Assembly: GCF_001544755.2 (NCBI RefSeq)
Contig: NZ_FCOF02000018.1
Span: 62,001-126,000 of the forward strand
DNA length: 64,000 nt
Reading direction: 5' to 3'
From: Caballeronia catudaia
GTDB taxonomy: Bacteria > Pseudomonadota > Gammaproteobacteria > Burkholderiales > Burkholderiaceae
Below, one piece after another: positions 1 through 9,361 of the stretch. The translations under genes and the position numbers were made by a program. The notes beneath the pieces are model-generated. The model was not told where the DNA came from. It did not search any database and worked only from the letters and a program-made list of their open reading frames with translations. Each line of letters starts with the position of its first letter. Within the stretch, counting starts at the first letter, position 1.

Positions 1-546
1 GTCGCCGTGCTTCATGTGCGCGACGTGCGTGCGCGACGCCATGCTCCACTCGCCCATGCTGTGCGGATGCTTCTTCGCGTAGTTCTTGACGGCCAGCGGC
101 GCGCGGCGGTCCGAGTTGCCTTCGCGCAGCACCGGGTTCACGGCCGAGCCGAGGCACTTGCCGTAGCGCGCGCGGATGGCTTTCTCTTCGTCGTTCTTCG
201 GCTCTTCGGGATAGTCGGGCAGCTTGTAGCCCTTGCTTTGCAGCTCCTTGATCGCGCTGGTCAGCTGATGCAGCGACGCGCTGATGTTCGGCAGCTTGAT
301 GATGTTGGTGTCGGCGTCCTGCGTGAGTTCGCCGAGCTTCGCGAGATTGTCGGGGACCTTTTGCGCGTCGGTCAGATATTCGGGGAATTCGCCCAGGATG
401 CGCGCGGCCACCGAGATGTCGCTCGTCACGACGTTGACGCCCGCCGGCGCGGTGAAGGTACGGATGATCGGCAGAAAGGCGCTGGTCGCGAGCAGCGGAG
501 CTTCGTCGGTCAGGGTGTAGATGATGGTGGGTTGCTGATTGCTCAT
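1..546 (-). CDS. icd: Monomeric NADP-dependent isocitrate dehydrogenase, N-terminal part
   Basis: The minus strand reads open from an ATG at 546-544 to the window edge, giving 182 codons without a stop; the rest of the gene lies outside. The product begins MSNQQPTIIYTLTDEAPLLA and continues with FLPIIRTFTAPAGVNVVTSD and later GSAVNPVLREGNSDRRAP. These match the start and substrate-binding part of the roughly 740-residue monomeric isocitrate dehydrogenase, which oxidises isocitrate to 2-oxoglutarate with NADP in the cytoplasm. The family start MSxxxPTIIYTLTDEAP fixes the start codon. The complete enzyme cannot be assessed because the C-terminal three quarters are missing. Confidence 0.93.
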   Translation of the reverse strand, partial: MSNQQPTIIYTLTDEAPLLATSAFLPIIRTFTAPAGVNVVTSDISVAARILGEFPEYLTDAQKVPDNLAKLGELTQDADTNIIKLPNISASLHQLTSAIKELQSKGYKLPDYPEEPKNDEEKAIRARYGKCLGSAVNPVLREGNSDRRAPLAVKNYAKKHPHSMGEWSMASRTHVAHMKHGD

Positions 547-720
547 CGCTTGTCTCGACATCCGAAAACAGGTTGGAAAAAACCGCCGGCTGCGTCACCC
601 GTCCGGCAACAAACCGCTATTCTGCCTGATTTTTGCGTCACGCGCGTGTGAATATCGGCTCGCGCGGACGGCGAAAACGGGTGTTTATCTTGCTATTTCA
701 ATGACTTAAGTTTTTTATAG

Positions 721-732
721 TCTTATACAAGA
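721..732. promoter_or_regulatory. Imperfect palindrome upstream of icd, candidate operator
   Basis: TCTTATACAAGA is a near-perfect inverted repeat in the only A/T-rich stretch (about 690-735) of the 247-bp interval between the divergent icd start and the end of hpnA. Similar TCTTATATAAGA palindromes are, as far as I recall, bound by GntR-type regulators of central metabolism in beta-proteobacteria. That identification is inference; only the symmetry is seen. Confidence 0.3.
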
Positions 733-793
733 GTTGCGGTATTTCGCCGTCGTTGCGGGACCGGAACATTTCACGCACCGATATCGCGCTTCA

Positions 794-1801
794 CTACGCG
801 AAATAGCCGTTTGCCCGGAACCAGTCGAGCGCATCCCTCAACCCTTCCCGGTACGGCCGGGCGCTGTACCCCAGTTCCCGCTCCGCCTTCGCCGACGTGA
901 ACCACATCTTGTTCTTCGACATGCGCAGCGCGTCGACGGTCACCATCGGTTCCTTGCCGCTGAACTTCGCGAACAGCTCCGCGCCGATCGCGACGGGATA
1001 AAGCGGCCCGCGCGGCAATTTGACGGTCGGCGGCTTGCGCCCGACCAATCCGGCGATGTCCGCCAGCATTTGCTGCAAGGGCAGGTTCTCGCCGCCGAGG
1101 ATATACCGCTCGCCAAGCTTGCCGCGTTCCAGCGCGAGAAAATGCCCGTTCGCGACATCATCGACATGCACGAGGTTCAGGCCCGTATCGACGAACGCCG
1201 GAATCTTGCCCGTCGCCGCCTCGACGATGATGCGCCCGGTTGGCGTCGGACGCACGTCGCGCGGGCCGATCGGCGTCGACGGATTCACGATCACCGCCGG
1301 CAGCGCGTTCTGCGCGACCATGCGCTCGACGGCGCGCTCGGCCAGCACCTTGCTGCGCTTGTACGCGCCGATCGTGCTCTGCGGGTCGGACGGCTTCGTC
1401 TCGTCGACGATCGCGCCGGAACTCGTCACCTTGAGCGTCGCGACGCTGCTCGTATAGACGATGCGCTCGACGCCTTCGGCCAACGCCGCGCGCATCGTCG
1501 CCTCGGTGCCTTCGAGATTCGCGCGCTCGATCTCGCCCGGATCGGGCGCCCAGATGCGGTAATCGGCGGCGACGTGGAACAGGAAGCGCACACCCTTGAG
1601 CGCGGCGCGCATCGACGCTTCGTCGCGCATGTCGCCGACGACGATCTCCGCGTCCAGCGATTCGACGTTCTTGCGCGGACTCGTCTTGCGCACGAGCACG
1701 CGCACGTCGAAACCGCGTTCGATGGCGAGCCGCGCGACCGCGGACCCGACGAACCCCGAGGCGCCCGTGACGAGCACGCGAGAGCCGGAAAAATCAGTCA
1801 T
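794..1801 (-). CDS. hpnA: Hopanoid-associated sugar epimerase HpnA-like (extended SDR)
   Basis: The 335-residue protein starts with a Rossmann nucleotide-binding motif (VLVTGASGFVG, residues about 9-19) and carries the YxxxK catalytic signature in GAYKRSKVLAE near residue 150, with an upstream TSSVAT serine motif. Length and the motif NPSTPIGPRDVRPTPTG match the HpnA subgroup of NAD-dependent epimerase/dihydroflavonol-reductase proteins that are often encoded with hopanoid genes. No other hopanoid gene lies in this window, so the pathway assignment rests on family similarity. It is convergent with icd's upstream region and has only about 170 bp to the divergent kinase gene, where its promoter must lie. 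Confidence 0.8.
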   Translation of the reverse strand: MTDFSGSRVLVTGASGFVGSAVARLAIERGFDVRVLVRKTSPRKNVESLDAEIVVGDMRDEASMRAALKGVRFLFHVAADYRIWAPDPGEIERANLEGTEATMRAALAEGVERIVYTSSVATLKVTSSGAIVDETKPSDPQSTIGAYKRSKVLAERAVERMVAQNALPAVIVNPSTPIGPRDVRPTPTGRIIVEAATGKIPAFVDTGLNLVHVDDVANGHFLALERGKLGERYILGGENLPLQQMLADIAGLVGRKPPTVKLPRGPLYPVAIGAELFAKFSGKEPMVTVDALRMSKNKMWFTSAKAERELGYSARPYREGLRDALDWFRANGYFA

Positions 1802-1971
1802 TCTTACCTCGATGAAAACGCTGGCGCGGCCGTCTTTCGTAACAACTGCCGCGCGGGAAAGATTGCGCGAAAGCCTGATGTGACAAGGGTCTGCGGCTCA
1901 TGCTAAGGTCCGTGCCTGCCGCCGCCTCGCCACATTCCGGCCGCGCAAAACATGAACACAACCGGTCGACG

Positions 1972-4900
1972 ATGCCTCAAGACACTCGAAACCTCATCTC
2001 CTGGATCTACCTCGCCATCGCGTTGGCGCTCGCGGTCGTGTTCGCCGTCGATGTGCTCACGCCGATCCGCGTCGCGATCTGGATCTTCTATCTGCTGCCG
2101 GTCGTGCTGTGCGTGTGGGTCGACCGTCCCGCCGTGCCGATCGTCACCGCGGGCGCCTCGGCGCTGCTGATGATCGCAGGCTATGCATTGTCGCCCATCG
2201 ATCCGGGCACGAGCCGCGAAGTGCTCCAGGTCAACCGCGCGATGGGCATCGTCGTGCTGTTCATGCTCGCGGCGGTGGCGCATCTGTATATCAAATCGCG
2301 GCTCGCCGTACAACGCACGGCCTGGCTGCAGCAGGGCATCGTCCAACTGGGCGTGAAGCTGCGCGGCGAGCAGTCTCCGGCTTCGATCGGTGTGAGCATC
2401 CTGCGTTCGATCGTGCCGTACGTGCAGGCGAAAGTGGGCGTCGTCTACGCGCTCGAAGGCGATGCGCTCGTGCGCGTCGCGGCGTGGGCGCTGCCGGACG
2501 AGGACAGCGCGCCGCGCACGCTCGCGCGCGGCGAGGGGCTCGTCGGCCAGGCGCTCGCCGATGAGCGCGTGCTCGAGCTGCGCGATGCTTCCGCGCATTA
2601 TCTGAGAACCGGTTCCGCGCTCGGCTCCGCGACGGCGTCGCGCGTCGTGATCGCGCCGCTTTATGCCGATGGCGAAGCCGTCGGCGCGATCGAGCTGGGT
2701 TTCGTCGGCGACGAAGGACAATTCGACGACGCCCGCGCGCTGCTCGAAATGGCAGCGGAACCGGTCGGCATGGCGATGCGTTCGGCGCGTTATCGCGCGC
2801 GTCTCGTCGAACTGCTCGAAGAGACGCAGCGCCAGAGCGAGGAATTGCAGGTGCAGCAGGAAGAGCTGCGCGTGTCGAACGAGGAACTGGAAGAGCGCGG
2901 CCGCGCGTTGCAGGATTCGCAGGCGCGTCTCGAACAGCAGCAGGCCGAGCTCGAACAGACCAACGTGCAGTTGGAAGAGCACACGCAACATCTCGAACGG
3001 CAAAAGGCCGAGCTTTTGCAAGTGCAGCAGGAATTGACCGCGAACGCGCTGGAAATGGAGCGCGCGAGCCAGTACAAGTCGGAGTTCCTCGCGAACATGT
3101 CGCACGAACTGCGCACGCCGCTCAATAGCTCGCTGATCCTCGCGAAGCTCCTGCAGGACAACAAGCAAGGGAATCTGACCGACGAGCAGGTGCGCTACGC
3201 CGCGACGATCCATTCATCGAACAGCGACCTGCTCGCGCTCATCAACGACATTCTGGATTTGTCGAAGGTCGAGGCGGGGCAGATGGACGTGCAGTTCGCG
3301 CCCACGTCCGTCGATTCGATTCTGCAGGCGCTGAAGCAGTCGTTCGCGCCCGTCGCGGAAAGCAAGGGACTCGAATTCGTCACCGAGCATGGCGAGAACG
3401 TGCCGCAGTACTTCGTCACGGACGGTCAGCGGCTTTTGCAGGTGCTGCGCAATCTGCTGTCGAACGCGTTCAAGTTCACCGAGCGCGGCCGCGTGAGCGT
3501 CGCGGCGCAGCGCGCGGGCGACAACGCGGTGCGCTTCGAGGTGCGCGACACGGGCATCGGCATCGCGCGTGACAAGCAGGACATGATTTTCCAGGCGTTC
3601 CAGCAGGCCGACGGCACCACGAGCCGCAAATACGGCGGCAGCGGGCTCGGGCTGTCGATCTCGCGCGAATTCTCGCGTCTGCTCGGCGGCTCGGTGGCCG
3701 TGTCGAGCGAGCTGGGGCACGGCAGCGTGTTCTCCGTGACGCTGCCGATCGCCGCGCGCGAAGGCACCGTCACCTCGAAGCTCGACGCGATCGGTCATCT
3801 CGGCGAGCCGGAGCCGGCGGCCGTGAAGCCGCCGCTTCCTCCCGTGCCAGTTGCCGCGCCGCCTGCCGTGCCGCTTGCCGTGCCGATGGCCTTGCCCGAC
3901 GTGCCGACGATCGCCGACGACCGCGCCGACCGGAAGCGTCCCGATCGCGTGATTCTCGTCATCGAGGACGATCAGCCGTTCGCGCGCATCCTCTACGATC
4001 TCGCGCACGAGCTCGACTTCGACTGCGTGCACGCGGCCACCGCGACGCAGGGCGTCGAACTCGCGCGTTCGCTGCAGCCGAACGGCATCCTGCTCGATAT
4101 CGGCTTGCCGGACCAGTCGGGCCTCACGGTGCTCGAATGGCTCAAGCACGATCCGCTCACGCGCCATGTGCCGATTCACATCGTTTCGGCGACCGATCAC
4201 GCCGATGTCGCGCTGCATCTCGGCGCGATCGGCTATACGCTGAAGCCGAGCGCGCGCGACGAGCTCGCCCTTGCAATCCGCAAGCTCGAAGCGCGTTCGG
4301 CGCAGGGCATGCGCCGCGTGCTCGTCGTCGAGGACGATCCGGCGCTGCGCCAGAGCATTCACGCGCTGCTCGCGAGCGAGACGGTGGCGATCACCGGCAC
4401 GGGATCGATCGCGGAAGCCATCGAGGAAATGCAGCGCGGCGTGTTCGATTGCGTCGTGATGGATCTCGCGCTGCCCGACGGCTCCGGCTACGAGTTGCTC
4501 GAACGGGTGTCGACGAGCGCCGGCCACGCTTCGCCGCCTGTCATCGTCTACACGGGGCGTTTGCTGTCGCAGGAAGAAGAGCAGCGCCTGCGCCGCTACT
4601 CGAAATCGATCATCATCAAGGGAGCGAAATCGCCGGAGCGCCTGCTCGACGAAGTGACGCTCTTCCTGCACAGCGTCGAGAGCGCGTTGCCGCCCGAGCA
4701 GCAGCGCATGCTGCGCGCGGCGCGCCAGCGCGACGACGTGTTCGAGGGCCGCACGATTCTTCTCGCCGAAGACGACGTGCGCAATATCTTCGCGTTGTCG
4801 CGCGTGATCGAGCCGCTGGGCGCGACGCTCGAAATCGCGCGCAACGGCCGCGAGGCGCTCGAAGCGCTGGCGCGTCGCAGCGACATCGACCTCGTGCTGA

Positions 4901-5118
4901 TGGACGTGATGATGCCCGAGATGGACGGCCTGACCGCGATGACCGAGATCCGCAAGCAAGCGCAGCATGCGCGCCTGCCGATCATCGCGCTGACGGCGAA
5001 GGCCATGCCGAGCGATCGCGAGAAATGTCTCGAGGCGGGTGCGGACGACTACATATCGAAGCCCATCGACGTGGATAAGCTCGTGTCGCTGTGCCGGGTT
5101 TGGCTGCGCCAGCGATGA
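1972..5118 (+). CDS. Membrane hybrid histidine kinase with GAF and three receiver domains
   Basis: From the ATG at 1972 the product has 1048 residues. Four hydrophobic segments (about 8-125) anchor it in the inner membrane. A GAF-like sensor follows (about 145-285), then a Glu/Gln-rich coiled coil (about 290-365). A HisKA domain has the phospho-accepting His at 378 (MSHELRTPL), and the ATPase domain shows the N box (LLSNAFKFTE) and GSGLGLSISRE. A Pro-rich linker leads to three receivers with phospho-Asp at 709, 831 and 978. An in-frame start at 1900 would add 24 residues of no family value, so 1972 is preferred. The stop overlaps the next start (ATGA), indicating translational coupling with the CheR gene. 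Domains suggest a phosphorelay; the signal is unknown. Confidence 0.88.
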   Translation: MPQDTRNLISWIYLAIALALAVVFAVDVLTPIRVAIWIFYLLPVVLCVWVDRPAVPIVTAGASALLMIAGYALSPIDPGTSREVLQVNRAMGIVVLFMLAAVAHLYIKSRLAVQRTAWLQQGIVQLGVKLRGEQSPASIGVSILRSIVPYVQAKVGVVYALEGDALVRVAAWALPDEDSAPRTLARGEGLVGQALADERVLELRDASAHYLRTGSALGSATASRVVIAPLYADGEAVGAIELGFVGDEGQFDDARALLEMAAEPVGMAMRSARYRARLVELLEETQRQSEELQVQQEELRVSNEELEERGRALQDSQARLEQQQAELEQTNVQLEEHTQHLERQKAELLQVQQELTANALEMERASQYKSEFLANMSHELRTPLNSSLILAKLLQDNKQGNLTDEQVRYAATIHSSNSDLLALINDILDLSKVEAGQMDVQFAPTSVDSILQALKQSFAPVAESKGLEFVTEHGENVPQYFVTDGQRLLQVLRNLLSNAFKFTERGRVSVAAQRAGDNAVRFEVRDTGIGIARDKQDMIFQAFQQADGTTSRKYGGSGLGLSISREFSRLLGGSVAVSSELGHGSVFSVTLPIAAREGTVTSKLDAIGHLGEPEPAAVKPPLPPVPVAAPPAVPLAVPMALPDVPTIADDRADRKRPDRVILVIEDDQPFARILYDLAHELDFDCVHAATATQGVELARSLQPNGILLDIGLPDQSGLTVLEWLKHDPLTRHVPIHIVSATDHADVALHLGAIGYTLKPSARDELALAIRKLEARSAQGMRRVLVVEDDPALRQSIHALLASETVAITGTGSIAEAIEEMQRGVFDCVVMDLALPDGSGYELLERVSTSAGHASPPVIVYTGRLLSQEEEQRLRRYSKSIIIKGAKSPERLLDEVTLFLHSVESALPPEQQRMLRAARQRDDVFEGRTILLAEDDVRNIFALSRVIEPLGATLEIARNGREALEALARRSDIDLVLMDVMMPEMDGLTAMTEIRKQAQHARLPIIALTAKAMPSDREKCLEAGADDYISKPIDVDKLVSLCRVWLRQR

Positions 5119-5972
5119 ACGAAGCGAGCTTTCAGATGAACGACAGCCGGCACGACGAAGAAGACACGTTCGACATCGAACTGAAGCTGATTCTGGAAGC
5201 GATCTACCTGCGCTATCAGCACGACTTCCGTCACTATTCCGTGAGCTCGCTGAGAAGGCGGCTCGCGCAGGCCGTGCACGATTTCAACGCGCGGACGCTG
5301 TCGCACTTGCAGGAGCGCATCCTGCGCGATCCGGCGCTCTTCGCGCGGCTCTTCCAGTACCTCACGGTGCAGGTGAGCGAGATGTTCCGCGACCCGGAGT
5401 ATTTCCGCGCGATTCGCGAGCAGGTCGTGCCGATTCTGCAGACTTATCCGTCGATCAAGGTGTGGGTGGCGGGATGCAGCAGCGGCGAGGAATTGTGGTC
5501 GCTCGCGGTGCTGTTCGCGGAGGAGAAGATCGCGGAGCGCACCGTGTTCTACGCGACCGATATCAACGCGGAAGCCTTGCGGCAGGCGGAAAGCGGCATT
5601 TATCCGCTGGAGCGCATGGCGGGCTTCAGCCAGAACTATCTGTCGGCGGGCGGCAAGCGCTCGCTCTCCGACTACTATCACGCGGCCTACGGCGCGGCGA
5701 AGTTTTCGCAGACGCTCAAGTCGCGCGTCGTGTTCGCCGATCACAGTCTCGCCACCGACAGCGTGTTTCTCGAAGCGCATCTGGTGTCGTGCCGCAATGT
5801 GCTGATCTATTTCGATCGCGCGCTGCAGGATCGCGCGCTCGGCCTGTTCAGCGATTCGCTCGTGCGGCGCGGGTTTCTCGGTCTGGGCAGCAAGGAGAGC
5901 CTGCGCTTTTCGAAGTACGCGGACCGCTTCGCGGATTTCAATCCGCGCGAGCGGCTTTATCAGAAGGTGTGA
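5115..5972 (+). CDS. CheR-type protein-glutamate methyltransferase
   Basis: The 285-residue protein has the N-terminal helical CheR domain (about 20-85) and a C-terminal SAM-dependent methyltransferase domain with VWVAGCSSGEELWSLAVL as the SAM-binding loop, ATDINAEAL as the acidic second motif and VSCRNVLIYF as the post-motif. The family methylates glutamates on chemoreceptors using S-adenosylmethionine. No methyl-accepting protein is encoded nearby, so the substrate here is probably not a classical chemoreceptor. The start ATG overlaps the kinase stop by four bases, and only two bases separate its stop from the cheB-like start. An alternative start lies 21 bp downstream. Confidence 0.87.
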   Translation: MNEASFQMNDSRHDEEDTFDIELKLILEAIYLRYQHDFRHYSVSSLRRRLAQAVHDFNARTLSHLQERILRDPALFARLFQYLTVQVSEMFRDPEYFRAIREQVVPILQTYPSIKVWVAGCSSGEELWSLAVLFAEEKIAERTVFYATDINAEALRQAESGIYPLERMAGFSQNYLSAGGKRSLSDYYHAAYGAAKFSQTLKSRVVFADHSLATDSVFLEAHLVSCRNVLIYFDRALQDRALGLFSDSLVRRGFLGLGSKESLRFSKYADRFADFNPRERLYQKV

Positions 5973-5974
5973 CG

Positions 5975-6580
5975 ATGATCGACGCTTTCGGCACGCACCA
6001 ATTCGGCGCAGTCGTGATCGGCGCATCGGCGGGCGGCGTCGAGGCGTTGAATCACTTGTTGCCGGTGCTGCCGAAGGCGTTCGCGCCGCCGGTGCTCGTC
6101 GTCGTGCATGTGCGGCAGGGGCCGCCGAGCCTGTTGCCGGGACTCTTCGCGACGCGCTGCGCGCTGGCGATCGAAGAACCGTTCGACAAGGACGAGATCA
6201 TGCCCGGCACGGTGTATTTCGCGCCGGCGGGCTATCACATGCTCGTGGAGGCGGAAGGCGGCGTGGCGCCGTCGATCGCGCTTTCGGTCGATCCGCCGGT
6301 GCGCTTCTCGCGGCCGTCGGTGGACGTGCTGTTCGAATCGGCGGCGCACGCATACGGTGAGCGGCTGCTCGGCATCGTGCTCTCGGGCGCGAACGACGAC
6401 GGCGCGCGCGGCGCCCGTGCGATCCGCGACGCGGGCGGAGAGTGCTGGGCGCAGAATCCGTCGACGGCCTCGTCGCCCGCCATGCCGCTCGCGGCGATCG
6501 CGCAAGGCGCGGTGCATGACGTACTGACGCTGGACGAAATGGCGATGCGGCTTTCGCAATGCATCCGCCGCCAGCCATGA
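5975..6580 (+). CDS. CheB-type methylesterase, catalytic domain only
   Basis: The 201-residue product is only the CheB methylesterase domain; the receiver domain that normally precedes it is missing. The catalytic triad is visible: Ser18 in GASAGGVEAL, His45 in VVVHVRQG and Asp141/142 in LSGANDDGARG. CheB enzymes hydrolyse glutamyl methyl esters or deamidate glutamine in receptors. Without its own receiver it cannot be switched on by direct phosphorylation, so control must come from partners such as the neighbouring kinases. It sits two bases after the CheR gene and 22 bases before the receiver-kinase gene, within one operon. Confidence 0.86.
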   Translation: MIDAFGTHQFGAVVIGASAGGVEALNHLLPVLPKAFAPPVLVVVHVRQGPPSLLPGLFATRCALAIEEPFDKDEIMPGTVYFAPAGYHMLVEAEGGVAPSIALSVDPPVRFSRPSVDVLFESAAHAYGERLLGIVLSGANDDGARGARAIRDAGGECWAQNPSTASSPAMPLAAIAQGAVHDVLTLDEMAMRLSQCIRRQP

Positions 6581-6602
6581 AAAGAAGGCAAGGAGTCACC
6601 AG

Positions 6603-7742
6603 ATGACGCAACCCATCCACGTGCTGATCGTCGACGACATCCGCAACAACATCACCGCGCTCGAAGCGTCGCTCGCGCGGCCGGATCTGTCGGTGCTGAA
6701 AGCCGAATCGGGGCCGGCCGCGCTCGAACTGCTGCTCAAGCACGAAGTCGCGCTCGCGATACTCGACGTCAACATGCCCGGCATGGACGGATTCGAGCTC
6801 GCCGAACTGATGCGCGGCAGCCCGCGCACGGCGCACGTGCCGATCATCTTTCTCACGGCGACGGCGCAGGACACGAACCGCACTTTCCGCGGTTACGAAG
6901 CGGGCGCGGTGGACTTTCTCTACAAGCCGTTCGATTCGCGCATCCTGAACTCGAAGGTCGATGTCTTCATCCAGATGGAGCGGCAAAAGCAGCAACTCGC
7001 GACGCAGCTCGCGACCGTGCAGCAACTGCTCGATGCGAACGAAATGCTGATGGCCGTGCTCGGTCACGATCTGCGCACGCCGCTTTCGGCGGTGATCGCG
7101 TCGGCGGAATATCTGGCGCGCTTCGTGAAGGACGAGAACGTCGCGAACATCGGCGAGCGCATCAAGTCGAGCGGCATGCGCATGGTGCGCATGGTCGATC
7201 AGTTGCTGAACCTCGCGCGTCTGCGCGGCGGGCGCGTCGCGTTGCAGCCGCGCGCGGTGGAGCTGATGACGCTCGCGAGAAATATCGTCGATGAATACGA
7301 GGCGCGCGTCGGCAAGGGGCGCGTGTTCGTGCTGCGTCAGGGCGACACGCTCCTGCAAGGCGACGGCGACCTGCTTTCGCAAGTGTTTTCGAATCTCATC
7401 GGCAATGCGCTACAGCATGGGCACAAAGGCTCGGCGATCCAGGTGCGGCTCGACGGCGACGCCGACGACGTGACCATCAGCGTGCACAACGCGGGCGAGA
7501 TTCCCGCCGATGTGCTGCCGACGATCTTCGCGCCGTATCGCTCGGGCCGGCGTCAGCACGAATCGAGCGGTCTCGGTCTCGGGCTCTACATCACGCGCGA
7601 GATCGCGCAGATGCACGGCGGCGACGTCAGCGTGCGCTCGACGGCCGAAGCCGGCACGACCTTCGAAGTGAGGTTGCCGCGCGTATTTCATCCGGGGCCG
7701 GGCGAGCGCGCGGACGGGGCGCAGCCGTTCAGACTGGGTTGA
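6603..7742 (+). CDS. Receiver-histidine kinase fusion
   Basis: The 379-residue protein starts with a receiver domain (residues about 5-120, phospho-Asp55 in AILDVNMPGMDG, Lys108 in FLYKPF). It continues through a short coiled coil to a HisKA domain with His155 (VLGHDLRTPL) and ends with an HATPase domain (LSQVFSNLIGNALQHG, then SSGLGLGLYITREIAQ). There are no membrane segments, so it acts in the cytoplasm. This receiver-first architecture suits an acceptor in a phosphorelay started by the large membrane kinase. It is the last gene of the four-gene signalling operon; a Shine-Dalgarno-like AAGGAG precedes its ATG. Confidence 0.88.
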   Translation: MTQPIHVLIVDDIRNNITALEASLARPDLSVLKAESGPAALELLLKHEVALAILDVNMPGMDGFELAELMRGSPRTAHVPIIFLTATAQDTNRTFRGYEAGAVDFLYKPFDSRILNSKVDVFIQMERQKQQLATQLATVQQLLDANEMLMAVLGHDLRTPLSAVIASAEYLARFVKDENVANIGERIKSSGMRMVRMVDQLLNLARLRGGRVALQPRAVELMTLARNIVDEYEARVGKGRVFVLRQGDTLLQGDGDLLSQVFSNLIGNALQHGHKGSAIQVRLDGDADDVTISVHNAGEIPADVLPTIFAPYRSGRRQHESSGLGLGLYITREIAQMHGGDVSVRSTAEAGTTFEVRLPRVFHPGPGERADGAQPFRLG

Positions 7743-7789
7743 AGCTGTCTACAATGCCGCCTATGAACGACGAACGAAGGGAGTCCGCA

Positions 7790-8086
7790 ATGCCCGGTCC
7801 GGATCTGGATACGAGAATCGAAACGTATTACGTGCATGTGCGCGGCGTCGTGCAGGGCGTCGGCTTTCGCCATCACACGGTCAGGAAGGCGCACGCGCTC
7901 GGCGTGCGCGGATGGGTCGCCAATCTCGAAGACGGCTCCGTCGAAGCCGTCGTGCAGGGCGCGGCCAATCAGGTCGATCTGATGCTCGAATGGCTGCGGC
8001 GCGGGCCGCCGCATGCCCGCGTCACCGAGTTTCACAGCGAAGAGCGCCACGTCGAGAAACGCTACGAGCGCTTCGAACAACACTAA
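7790..8086 (+). CDS. acyP: Acylphosphatase
   Basis: The 98-residue protein carries the two diagnostic acylphosphatase motifs: GVVQGVGFRHHT with the phosphate-binding Arg, and GWVANLEDGSVEAVVQG with the catalytic Asn. The enzyme hydrolyses carboxyl-phosphate bonds such as acetyl phosphate in the cytoplasm. The ATG at 7790 is chosen because GAAGGGAG lies at the right distance upstream and the length then matches the family; an earlier in-frame ATG at 7763 is possible. The stop overlaps the end of the convergent EgtD-like gene by four bases, so no terminator fits between them. Confidence 0.9.
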   Translation: MPGPDLDTRIETYYVHVRGVVQGVGFRHHTVRKAHALGVRGWVANLEDGSVEAVVQGAANQVDLMLEWLRRGPPHARVTEFHSEERHVEKRYERFEQH

Positions 8087-9051
8087 CGCGCCACCAGCAG
8101 ACTCTCCGCGAACTGCCATTCCTCGTCGCACCACTGATGCGTGCATTCGAAGCCCGCATCGGCGGCGATCGGCGCGACTTCATCGGCGGCATATTTGTGG
8201 CTGCTCTCCGTCCAGATCGTTTCGCCTTCGCGGAAGTCCACGCGCAAATCCGCCTCGCGAACGCGGACCGACAACGCGCGCTTTGCACGCAAGTGCATTT
8301 CGATGCTGCGTGCGTCCGGATTGAAGCGCGCGACGTGCTCGAAAGCGTCGAGCGGGAAATCGCCGCCCAGTTCGCGATTGATCCGCGCGAGCATGTTCAG
8401 GTTGAACGCGGCCGTCACGCCGATGGGATCGTCGTACGCGGCGATCAGCACCGGCAGCGGCTTGATGAGATCGGTGCCGAGCAAAAGCGCATCGCCGGGC
8501 TGGAGCATGCCGCGGATCGATCGCAGGAACTTGGTTGCAGCGAGCCGCGCAAAATTGCCGATGGTGCTGCCGAGAAACAGCACGAGCAGTCTTTCGCCGT
8601 CCTTGCGCCTCGCGCTGACTTCCGACAAGCCCGCGAGGTAATCGCGCTCGTGCCCGACGATCGACACGCGTTCGATATCGCTCAGTTCGCGCCGGCACAA
8701 CTGCAAGGCGGTACGAGAAATTTCAATCGGATGGTAAGCGGTGGGCTGCTTTTTACACAGCGCCTCAAGAATGCGGCGCGTCTTGCGGCCGCTGCCGCTG
8801 CCCAGTTCCGCGACCTGAATATCGCCCGGCATGGCCGCGACGATGTCCGTCGCATGATCCTTCAACACGCGCTCTTCGGCGCGCGTCACGCCATATTCCG
8901 GCAGCGCGGTGATGACTTCGAAGAGGGCCGAGCCGACTTCGTCATACAGATACATCGAGGGCAATTCTTTTTGCGGACGCTTGCTGAGTCCTACGTGCAC
9001 GGCCTCCGCGAAGGCGTTGGCGAAGCGGGGCGACAAGGCGGGTTGAGTCAT
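8083..9051 (-). CDS. egtD: EgtD-like L-histidine N-alpha-methyltransferase
   Basis: The 322-residue protein shows the EgtD family signatures: YLYDEVGSALFEVITALPEYGVTR (quoted in part: LYDEVGSALFEVIT) near the N-terminus, the SAM-binding loop VAELGSGSGRKTRRIL, and LFLGSTIGNF. Family members trimethylate histidine to hercynine for ergothioneine synthesis. The start at 9051 (MTQPALSPRF) is preferred over an upstream extension of 58 residues that looks non-coding. No EgtB-like sulfoxide synthase gene lies in this window, so ergothioneine production depends on genes elsewhere, or the enzyme has another substrate. Its 3' end abuts convergent acyP. Confidence 0.82.
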   Translation of the reverse strand: MTQPALSPRFANAFAEAVHVGLSKRPQKELPSMYLYDEVGSALFEVITALPEYGVTRAEERVLKDHATDIVAAMPGDIQVAELGSGSGRKTRRILEALCKKQPTAYHPIEISRTALQLCRRELSDIERVSIVGHERDYLAGLSEVSARRKDGERLLVLFLGSTIGNFARLAATKFLRSIRGMLQPGDALLLGTDLIKPLPVLIAAYDDPIGVTAAFNLNMLARINRELGGDFPLDAFEHVARFNPDARSIEMHLRAKRALSVRVREADLRVDFREGETIWTESSHKYAADEVAPIAADAGFECTHQWCDEEWQFAESLLVAR

Positions 9052-9361
9052 GACGTCTCCATCGATGCGGCGTTTTCTTCGCGTGCCAACCTCGGAAAAC
9101 TTTGGCACGGCGCGTGTTGCTGCGGATGCAATGACGTGAGCGGTGAAGGAAACACGCAAGGTGCCGCTCGGACTTCGGGACCGGACCGGCAAGCGTGCGC
9201 CGGACCGACAAGGCTCGCCGATCATGGTGACCGGCCAAAGACAGTTGCGTAAGACGGACAGTTGCGTGAGACGGCGTCCACGCGATGAAGTTCATGCCGA
9301 AATGCGAAGCATCTGACAAGCAAGAAGCGCGCACACCGGTGCATCGTATGTGAAGCGGGTT

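Noticed and set aside
9052..9225. N-terminal extension of the EgtD-like gene to 9225
   Set aside because: The extra 58 residues are Arg/Ser-rich with no family match, while 9051 gives the conserved N-terminus.
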